Source: Clostridia bacterium
GTDB lineage: Bacteria > Bacillota_A > Clostridia > Oscillospirales > CAG-272
Assembly: GCA_017472105.1 (NCBI GenBank)
Contig: JAFUQY010000056.1
Span: forward strand, 1 to 18,810
DNA length: 18,810 bases
Direction: 5' to 3'
Program-made: the position numbers and the translations under genes
Notes under the pieces: generated by a model
Database searches by the model: none
Told to the model about the DNA's origin: nothing
The model's input: only the letters and a program-made list of their open reading frames with translations
In this document: in pieces, positions 12,932 through 18,810 of the stretch
How positions within the stretch are numbered: position 1 is the first letter of the stretch
Layout: each line of letters starts with the position of its first letter

Positions 12932-13387
12932 ATGGAAATTAAAGTAATCGTAGAACTTCCCGGAATTCCCGAAGCCCTTAACAACCTCGCTAATGCCCTC
13001 ACCAATCAGGCACTCAAGATGACCGCCTATCAGACAGTGATCCCCGCCGCACCGAACAGCAATCCCGCTGAAATCGACGGATCGAACGTCTCTGCTGTTG
13101 AACAGGCTGCTCCCGCCCCTGTCACTGAACCCGCTGTCGAGGAAGTAGCCGCACCTGCTACACCGGCACCGGTTCTCCCCCAGATTCCTGCTGCCGATCC
13201 TGCACCCATGAAGAAGTACACACGTGAGGAAATCGCAACTGCTGGTTCTGCTCTCGTTACGCAGGGTAAGATGAATGAGCTTCTCGCTCTCTTACAGAAG
13301 TACGGCGTACAGTCTGTTGCACAGCTCGGCGAAGCGCAGTACGGAGCGTTTGCCGCTGACCTGAAAGCCCTCGGTGCGGCACTGTAA
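12932..13387 (+). CDS. Ala/Pro-rich phage protein of unknown function
   Basis: The protein has 151 residues. The N-terminal part (MEIKVIVELPGIPEALNNLANALTNQ) and a C-terminal part (KYTREEIATAGSALVTQGKMNELLALLQKYGVQSVAQL...FAADLKALGAAL) flank an Ala/Pro/Val-rich linker (about residues 35-90). This two-ended plan with a helical C-terminus is common in Firmicute phage early regions, where no function is known. GGAGG overlaps the end of the preceding gene. The DUF2800 nuclease follows by 14 bases, so it probably belongs to the recombination/replication operon. Confidence 0.85.
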   Translation: MEIKVIVELPGIPEALNNLANALTNQALKMTAYQTVIPAAPNSNPAEIDGSNVSAVEQAAPAPVTEPAVEEVAAPATPAPVLPQIPAADPAPMKKYTREEIATAGSALVTQGKMNELLALLQKYGVQSVAQLGEAQYGAFAADLKALGAAL

Positions 13388-13401
13388 AGGAGGTAGCATA
13401 G

Positions 13402-14634
13402 ATGCCTACCCCCAATGCTCACGCGCTTCTCAGCGCGTCTTCGGCGCACAGGTGGCTTGCCTGTACCGCCGCACCTCTTTATGAAGCTCAGTTTCTCGAA
13501 GAGACAAGTGCTTATGCAGAGGAAGGAACCCTCGCACACGCAATCTGTGAGCTGTACGCACGGAAACATTTTACCCTGATGGGGAAACGTGCATTCAATT
13601 CCGAACTGAAGAAACTTCAGGCGAAGGAACTCTATAACGATGAAATGCTGACGACCGCGCAGGTCTATGTGGATTACCTCAAAGAAAAAGCCCTGTCCTA
13701 CGCTTCCACTCCTTACGTTACACAGGAAGTACGGGTTGACTTCAGCGATTATGTACCCGAAGGTTTCGGCACGTGCGACTGTGTTATGATTGGCGGCGAT
13801 ACGCTCCACATCACTGACTATAAGCACGGCAAAGGTGTTCCGGTGTCTGCTGAGAATAACCCGCAGATGCGCCTGTATGCTCTCGGTGCATTAAAGATGT
13901 ACGGTATGATCTATGGCGACAGCATTCAGTATGTATCAATGGGAATCTGTCAGCCTCGTCTTTTCGACAGCCCCAGTGAGGAAGTCATTACTGTCGATGA
14001 ACTCAAAACATGGGGTGAATCCATCAAGCCCCGCGCACAGGAAGCATACAGCGGAAACGGTAAATTCTGCCCCGGTGAGCACTGTAAGTTCTGCCGTGGT
14101 AAAGTTCAGTGCCGTGCCCGTGCCGAACAGAATACAGCTCTTGAGGACTTCAAGGATTGTGTACCGGCAGGTAAAGCCGCTCCCGAACTGCTGACCATGA
14201 GTGAAGAAGCACGTCAGGTTCTCGGTCTTCCTACGCTTCTGTCCGATGCAGAAATCGGTGATTTGCTTACCCGTGGAAAGTCTCTTGTAGCATGGTATAA
14301 AGACCTTGAGGAATATGCGCTTGCAAGCATTCTGGCAGGTAAGGAAATACCCGGATATAAAGCTGTTGCAGGTAAGAGCAATCGGGCTTTCAAAGATGCA
14401 GATACCGCTTTTAAGACCCTCATTGAAAAGGGCTACGATGAAGCTCTGTTGTATGACCGTAAACCGAAAACACTTTCCGAACTGGAAAAGATGCTTGGTA
14501 AAAAGACCTTCGCAGACTTCCTCGGCGATCAGGTGTATAAGCCGACGGGAGCACCTACACTCGTCCCGGCGACCGATAAGCGTGAACCGTACAACTCGGC
14601 TGCATCTGACTTTGCGGGTGTTGCTGATGGCTGA
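13402..14634 (+). CDS. DUF2800 nuclease, PD-(D/E)XK type with Fe-S cysteines
   Basis: The protein has 410 residues. Nuclease motif: Asp126 in FGTCD, then Asp139-Tyr-Lys141 in ITDYKHG, the PD-(D/E)XK core that binds metal. Cys21 near the N-terminus together with Cys228, Cys231 and Cys237 (CxxCx5C) forms the four-cysteine 4Fe-4S pattern of AddB and Cas4 nucleases. DUF2800 proteins are phage-encoded exonuclease-like proteins, usually near DUF2815 and the polymerase as here. Likely role is end processing for phage recombination or replication. AAAGGAGGT precedes the ATG. Its last 8 bases overlap the next gene. Confidence 0.9.
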   Translation: MPTPNAHALLSASSAHRWLACTAAPLYEAQFLEETSAYAEEGTLAHAICELYARKHFTLMGKRAFNSELKKLQAKELYNDEMLTTAQVYVDYLKEKALSYASTPYVTQEVRVDFSDYVPEGFGTCDCVMIGGDTLHITDYKHGKGVPVSAENNPQMRLYALGALKMYGMIYGDSIQYVSMGICQPRLFDSPSEEVITVDELKTWGESIKPRAQEAYSGNGKFCPGEHCKFCRGKVQCRARAEQNTALEDFKDCVPAGKAAPELLTMSEEARQVLGLPTLLSDAEIGDLLTRGKSLVAWYKDLEEYALASILAGKEIPGYKAVAGKSNRAFKDADTAFKTLIEKGYDEALLYDRKPKTLSELEKMLGKKTFADFLGDQVYKPTGAPTLVPATDKREPYNSAASDFAGVADG

Positions 14635-14962
14635 AACTGTCAGGCTGAATGACGGCACGGTAGAATACATTTTCGATGACAAGCCTGTTTTTCTGAAACG
14701 GCTTATCGAAGAAAAATTGGGACCCGAAGCCGCCCGGTGTTTTTCCGAATGTATCTTTGAGATACAGGAAGAGCTGAAATATACACGGGAAAGCTGTACC
14801 GAACATGAAAAATCGGCTGACGGATATGTGCAGGGCTTACAGAGTTTGAGACAAATGCTTGATTGTCTTGAATATCGTGCAAAAACTGCGTCCCGCTTCA
14901 CCCGTAAGGACGTTTTCACATACATCGAAAACGCTAAAAAGGAAATCAATAATTACATTTAA
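14627..14962 (+). CDS. Small helical phage protein
   Basis: The protein has 111 residues from the ATG at 14627, overlapping the DUF2800 stop by 8 bases, so it is probably translationally coupled. The same frame is open further upstream but only as a shadow of DUF2800. The sequence MAETVRLNDGTVEYIFDDKPVFLKRLIEEKLG... is followed by long charged helices. No membrane segment or catalytic motif. Function unknown; the operon context suggests replication or recombination. Confidence 0.75.
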   Translation: MAETVRLNDGTVEYIFDDKPVFLKRLIEEKLGPEAARCFSECIFEIQEELKYTRESCTEHEKSADGYVQGLQSLRQMLDCLEYRAKTASRFTRKDVFTYIENAKKEINNYI

Positions 14963-14985
14963 TTTTAGTCGTAGGAGGCTGTACT

Positions 14986-15303
14986 ATGTTCTCGTTTACC
15001 CCCCCCACTCTGGACCTTAATGCCGTTAAAAAAGAAGCGGCGATAAATTCCGCTGTCGCTGAAGTGCTCGTGGAAATGGTTCTTGACAGCGATATTCCTG
15101 AAGAGCACAAGAAAGCGGTTCGTCTTATCAATGAATGCAGATTGTTCAATGATCTTCTGCGGGACAGAATGGAAACCCTTACGCTCCACGATCCTGTTGA
15201 TCCCGTCAAGCTGGAATCAGCGTGTGAATATGTAAAGCTGATTCGTGTAAACGCTGAAACCTTCTTCGCCGCTCTTGAAAAGAGTGCAACCGCTAAACAG
15301 TAA
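14986..15303 (+). CDS. Small helical phage protein
   Basis: The protein has 105 residues, mostly alpha-helical and charged (VKKEAAINSAVAEVLVEMVLDSDIPEEHKKAVRLINE). AGGAGG lies ten bases before the ATG. It sits between two replication-module genes on the same strand. No motif or family is recognised. Confidence 0.8.
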   Translation: MFSFTPPTLDLNAVKKEAAINSAVAEVLVEMVLDSDIPEEHKKAVRLINECRLFNDLLRDRMETLTLHDPVDPVKLESACEYVKLIRVNAETFFAALEKSATAKQ

Positions 15304-15341
15304 TCCAACAAACCACACAACATAAAGGAGAAATAAAAACC

Positions 15342-16004
15342 ATGTATCAGAACGACCCTATGAAGGTGCTGACCGGTGAAGTGCGCCTGTCTTATGCCCA
15401 CCTTACCACCCCGTATGCAAACCCCTCTCAGCCGAATGCAAAACCTAAGTATTCTGTTACCCTGCTGATCCCGAAGTCTGACTTCCCCACCAAAGCGGAC
15501 ATTGACAAGTCCATCGAAGCCGCAGTGCAGGATGCAGTGGCTAAGAAGTGGAACGGCGTAAGACCCCCGATTGTAAAGGTTCCGATCTGGGACGGTGACG
15601 GAGTTCGTCAGTCCGGTGTCGCTTTCGGTGATGAATGCAAGGGCCATTGGGTTATGACCGCTTCCAGTGAACTTCCTCCGCAGGTGGTAGATATCAGCAA
15701 CATCAACTGCCCGCTTGCTCCGCAGGACATCTACAGCGGTATGTACGCCCGTGTTACCATTCGTTTCTTCGGTTATTCTAACTCCGGCAATAAGGGTATC
15801 GGCTGCGGACTGGGCAATGTTATGAAGACCCGTGACGGTGAACCGCTGTCCGGCGGTGCTTCTGCCGCTTCTGACTTTGCCGGCATCGGTCAGGCGGTTG
15901 CTGCTACACCCGGCGTTGCGACGCCCGAATACGGTGCGGCACCGTCCGTAAATCCCATCACTGGCGCACCCAGTATTGATCCTATCACTGGACTTCCCAG
16001 ATAA
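15342..16004 (+). CDS. DUF2815 family phage protein, probable ssDNA-binding
   Basis: The protein has 220 residues. The opening (VLTGEVRLSYAHLTTPYANPSQPNAKPKYSVTLLIPKSD), WVMTASSELPPQVVD and SGMYARVTIRFFGYSNSGNKGIGCGLGNV are characteristic of DUF2815 proteins, OB-fold-like and thought to act as phage single-strand DNA-binding proteins. The tail after residue 180 is Pro/Ala/Gly-rich with the repeat NPITGAPSIDPITGLP, as in flexible SSB C-termini. AAGGAG precedes the ATG. A perfect 12-bp hairpin follows the stop. Confidence 0.85.
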   Translation: MYQNDPMKVLTGEVRLSYAHLTTPYANPSQPNAKPKYSVTLLIPKSDFPTKADIDKSIEAAVQDAVAKKWNGVRPPIVKVPIWDGDGVRQSGVAFGDECKGHWVMTASSELPPQVVDISNINCPLAPQDIYSGMYARVTIRFFGYSNSGNKGIGCGLGNVMKTRDGEPLSGGASAASDFAGIGQAVAATPGVATPEYGAAPSVNPITGAPSIDPITGLPR

Positions 16005-16013
16005 ATAAATGTT

Positions 16014-16047
16014 AGGGTGCACAGCTTACTACGCGGCTGTGCACCCT
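16014..16047 (+). other. Perfect 12-bp hairpin between DUF2815 and the next gene
   Basis: AGGGTGCACAGC (16014-16025) pairs with all 12 bases of GCTGTGCACCCT (16036-16047) around a 10-nt loop. No T-run follows, so it is not a standard terminator. It may protect the upstream mRNA end or act as a processing or partial-termination point. Confidence 0.75.
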
Positions 16048-16073
16048 TGCGCGTATAAGGAGGATAAAAAATT

Positions 16074-16448
16074 ATGAAAACCCGTTTTGATAACACTGAG
16101 CATTGGATCAAGTCTAACGGTGAAGCCGTTGAAATCGTCTCCATGGAAACGACACACATTCTCAACACCATAAGGATGCTTGTCTGCAAACCCTCTACCA
16201 TACTTGCAATGCTCATTGACGACATTGAGCATTCTATCAAAAACTGTACTTGGTCTGCTTACGGTGACCCTGCTGACCTTGCAAAGGAATCCCTGAATAA
16301 CGTGACCAGTCTTTCCGAAGAGGCGTTTCTTCAGTACATCGTGGACACTCCGCTGTTTCTCGCACTCACCGAAGAACTTGAACAGCGCGGCGTGAACGTC
16401 ACGAATGTTCTTAACCTCTTCATGTCTGAAAAATGTAAGGTGGAGTAA
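16074..16448 (+). CDS. Hypothetical phage protein before the polymerase
   Basis: The protein has 124 residues, mixed helix and strand, with no signal, membrane segment or known motif. AAGGAGG precedes the ATG. It ends three bases before the polymerase ATG, so the pair is co-transcribed and probably translationally linked. Possible accessory to the polymerase, from position only. Confidence 0.8.
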   Translation: MKTRFDNTEHWIKSNGEAVEIVSMETTHILNTIRMLVCKPSTILAMLIDDIEHSIKNCTWSAYGDPADLAKESLNNVTSLSEEAFLQYIVDTPLFLALTEELEQRGVNVTNVLNLFMSEKCKVE

Positions 16449-16451
16449 GCT

Positions 16452-18434
16452 ATGCCCCATTCATTAAGTATCGACCTTGAAACGTATTCAAGTGTTGACA
16501 TTAAAAAATCCGGTGCACAGGCTTACATGAGAAGCCCTGATTTTGAAATCCTGCTGCTTTCATACAGCGTGGATCGTGCGAAACCTGAAATTATCGACCT
16601 CGCTTCAGGCGAAACGATCCCTGCATGGTTGGAGTCTGCTATATTCGATCCGGCGTACATAAAACGCGCATACAACGCGGCTTTTGAATGGGGCTGTCTC
16701 GGTCAGCACTATCACCGTAAGCTCGACCCATCACAGTGGCGTGACACCATGCTCCACGGTCTGTACTGCGGTTATACAGCAGGTTTGGACGCTACAGGAC
16801 GGGCTTTAGGACTGCCGGAGGACAAGCAGAAGCTGAGTACCGGCAAAGCCCTTATCCGTTATTTCTGCGTCCCCTGCAAGCCCTCAAAGGTCAACGGACA
16901 GCGCACACGAAACTATCCCCACCATGACCCTGAGAAGTGGAAACTGTTCAAAGAATACTGCTGTCAGGACGTTGTTACGGAAATGGAAATCGAATCTCGT
17001 TTGTCTCCGTTCCCCGTTCCCGACTTCGTACAGAAACAGTGGGAAACTGACATCATTATCAATGACCGCGGTGTTGCCGTTGACATGGATTTCGTCCGTA
17101 GCGCACTCGTTCTCGGTGAAACGATGAATGACAGGCTGACCAATGAAGCGATTGCAATTTCAAAACTCAACAACCCGAACAGTGTTAAGCAGCTCTCAAC
17201 GTGGCTTAAAGCTGAAACGGGCGAAGAGGTAATTGACTTGAGAAAAGACACTGTAAGCAAAATGCTCGGACGCGATGAAAACAGCCCGACGGTTCAGCGT
17301 ATGCTTGAAATCCGTCAGGAACTCGGCAAGACCTCAATGAAGAAGTACAACGCTATTGAGAATGCCGTATGTGCCGACGGTAGAGTGCGCGGACTCCTTC
17401 AGTTTTACGGTGCGAACCGTACCGGCAGATGGGCGGGGCGACTGGTTCAGGTTCAGAACCTCCCGAGGACCTACACGGAACCGCTCAACCTGGCACGTGA
17501 TCTCGTCCGTGGCAAAATGCTTGATAACCTGAGATGCGTCTACGGAAGTGTGAACGATACACTTTCCCAGCTCATCCGCACGGCATTTGTTTCATCTGAA
17601 GGAAATGTTCTGATAGACGCTGACTTTTCAGCAATCGAAGCCCGTGTCATTGCGTGGCTTGCAAATGAAGACTGGCGGCTTAATGTATTCCGTGAGGGCG
17701 GCGACATCTACTGTGCATCTGCCTCCCAGATGTTCAAAGTACCTGTTGTCAAAGGCGGTGTAAACGGCCACCTGAGACAGAAAGGCAAGGTAGCAGAGTT
17801 GGCGTTAGGTTATCAGGGCAGTTCCGGTGCACTCATCAATATGGGCGCACTGGATATGGGCATTCCCGAAGAAGACCTGCCCGACATTGTAAGACGCTGG
17901 CGCGATGCAAGCCCGAATATCTGTAATTTGTGGTATTCATTCGATGCAGCCGCCCTCTCTGTGATTTCAAGCGGCGGTTTCGTCAAAGTGGCCGGCTGTA
18001 CCCTTTCCCGTGAGTATGACGTAATGCAGGGGCGTACTTGCCTCACTATCACGCTTCCTTCAGGACGTAAGCTGTTCTACGTTGACCCAGTTATCGGTGA
18101 AAACCGTTGGGGGAACCCCTCTATCAGCTATATGGGGCTGAATGATAAAAACAAGTGGGGAAGTGTTGAAACCTACGGCGGGAAACTTGTGGAAAACTGT
18201 GTACAAGCCATCGCCCGTGACTGTCTCGCTATTTCCATTGAACGTCTGGAAGCGGCAGGATTCCCTGTTGTGTTCCACGTCCATGACGAAGTGGTTATTG
18301 AAGTCACCCCGTTTGATACCCACAAAGCCATGCTTTCAAAGGTGGTCGAAGCCATGTCAGCCCCTATCCCGTGGGCATCCGGCCTCCCTCTTACTGCCGA
18401 GGGGTGGGTGGGAACCTATTTCAAGAAAGATTAA
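16452..18434 (+). CDS. Phage family A DNA polymerase
   Basis: The protein has 660 residues and copies phage DNA. The N-terminal third is a DnaQ-like 3'-5' exonuclease: Asp8 and Glu10 in SIDLET (ExoI), with a later QDVVTEMEIE acidic stretch. The polymerase domain shows motif A DADFSAIEAR (Asp391, Glu396), motif B LRQKGKVAELALGYQG (Arg442, Lys446, Tyr454) and motif C VHDEV (His611, Asp612, Glu613), the metal and template contacts of family A. There is no 5'-3' flap domain, as expected of the short phage forms. GTAAGGTGGAG precedes the ATG. ThyX follows closely. Confidence 0.95.
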   Translation: MPHSLSIDLETYSSVDIKKSGAQAYMRSPDFEILLLSYSVDRAKPEIIDLASGETIPAWLESAIFDPAYIKRAYNAAFEWGCLGQHYHRKLDPSQWRDTMLHGLYCGYTAGLDATGRALGLPEDKQKLSTGKALIRYFCVPCKPSKVNGQRTRNYPHHDPEKWKLFKEYCCQDVVTEMEIESRLSPFPVPDFVQKQWETDIIINDRGVAVDMDFVRSALVLGETMNDRLTNEAIAISKLNNPNSVKQLSTWLKAETGEEVIDLRKDTVSKMLGRDENSPTVQRMLEIRQELGKTSMKKYNAIENAVCADGRVRGLLQFYGANRTGRWAGRLVQVQNLPRTYTEPLNLARDLVRGKMLDNLRCVYGSVNDTLSQLIRTAFVSSEGNVLIDADFSAIEARVIAWLANEDWRLNVFREGGDIYCASASQMFKVPVVKGGVNGHLRQKGKVAELALGYQGSSGALINMGALDMGIPEEDLPDIVRRWRDASPNICNLWYSFDAAALSVISSGGFVKVAGCTLSREYDVMQGRTCLTITLPSGRKLFYVDPVIGENRWGNPSISYMGLNDKNKWGSVETYGGKLVENCVQAIARDCLAISIERLEAAGFPVVFHVHDEVVIEVTPFDTHKAMLSKVVEAMSAPIPWASGLPLTAEGWVGTYFKKD

Positions 18435-18447
18435 GGAGTGCATAACT

Positions 18448-18810
18448 ATGAGAATTATTAAACCGAGCGTTGAAATCCTTACACCGTTAGACGGTAAAAC
18501 CGTGCTTCAGCACATCGAAATGTGTGGACGCACCTGTTATAAATCCGAGGGCCTGATTACGCCGGATTCGTGCTACACATTCGTTCGCGGCATCATCGAA
18601 CGTGGACATGAATCTGTTCTTGAGCACGTAAGCGTGACCGCACGACTTATCTGTGACCGCGGCGTTTCCCATGAAATTGTACGTCATCGGCTTGCTTCTT
18701 ACAGTCAGGAATCTACCCGGTACTGTAATTACGCAAAAGACAAGTTCGACGGTGAAATCACTGTGATTGAGCCGTGCTATCTGGTTAATGACACAACGGG
18801 CTACAACATC
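18448..18810 (+). CDS. thyX: Flavin-dependent thymidylate synthase ThyX (partial)
   Basis: The gene runs from the ATG at 18448 past the window end, with 121 codons visible. Residues 79-91, RHRLASYSQESTR, are the ThyX signature RHRx7S that holds FAD, dUMP and the active site. ThyX makes dTMP from dUMP using FAD and methylene-tetrahydrofolate, without ThyA. AAGGAG at 18433-18438 overlaps the polymerase stop. Phages carry it to raise the dTTP supply during replication. The C-terminus is outside the window. Confidence 0.95.
   Translation, partial: MRIIKPSVEILTPLDGKTVLQHIEMCGRTCYKSEGLITPDSCYTFVRGIIERGHESVLEHVSVTARLICDRGVSHEIVRHRLASYSQESTRYCNYAKDKFDGEITVIEPCYLVNDTTGYNI

Noticed and set aside
13936..14949. 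Minus-strand ORF of 337 codons in the prophage
   Set aside because: It is antisense to the DUF2800 nuclease and the next gene, both with motifs or coupled starts.

Overview
The window looks like a chromosome segment of a spore-forming Clostridia-type Firmicute (gut Oscillospirales or Eubacteriales would fit; this is inference). The signs are a SpoVAC spore membrane protein, strong AGGAGG ribosome sites, TTGACA/TATAAT promoters with 17-nt spacers, U-tract terminators and a tRNA gene that does not encode its CCA. The left half (about 1-9250) is host chromosome. The right half (about 9290 to the end) is the integrase end of an integrated tailed-phage-like prophage that runs off the window.

Host part, left to right. 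The C-terminus of an unknown gene ends at 90 and is followed by a strong terminator. A four-helix membrane protein with its own promoter follows on the + strand. Next comes a minus-strand block: MurI glutamate racemase, a large beta-helix lipoprotein of the Cthe_2159 type, and an ECF-type sigma factor fused to about 265 extra residues. Also on the minus strand are SpoVAC, apparently monocistronic, and a P-loop protein with a small GTG/TGA-coupled ORF behind it. A zinc-ribbon, coiled-coil, acidic-tail protein (+) and tRNA-Thr(CGU) follow, each behind a perfect consensus promoter. Directly after the tRNA are three tandem copies of a 100-bp unit in exact register, then a minus-strand pair: a four-helix-bundle (S23-type) protein and an AIM24-family protein.

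Prophage part. On the minus strand a translationally coupled lysogeny module reads repressor, then a membrane protein with split zinc-ribbon cysteines, then a large serine integrase. A divergent control region with a perfect + promoter and repeated GAAACAAAAG boxes separates it from the early operon. That operon encodes an excisionase/MerR-like HTH protein, a small protein, a membrane-anchored lytic transglycosylase, an Ala/Pro-rich phage protein, a DUF2800 nuclease with PD-(D/E)XK and 4Fe-4S cysteines, two or three small proteins, a DUF2815 protein, a family A DNA polymerase and a ThyX thymidylate synthase cut by the window edge. Together they form a phage replication and nucleotide module.

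The most interesting signals are four. First, a dispersed purine-rich GATAATAG-type repeat sits right after several stop codons and also supplies the last codons of the integrase, which suggests where the phage joined the chromosome. Second, the 100-bp tandem repeat after the tRNA keeps its terminator-like stem while its loop diverges. Third, the sigma factor carries a large fused C-terminal domain. Fourth, an anchored lytic transglycosylase sits in the early region of the prophage. I did not see a clear defence system, CRISPR array or insertion sequence.
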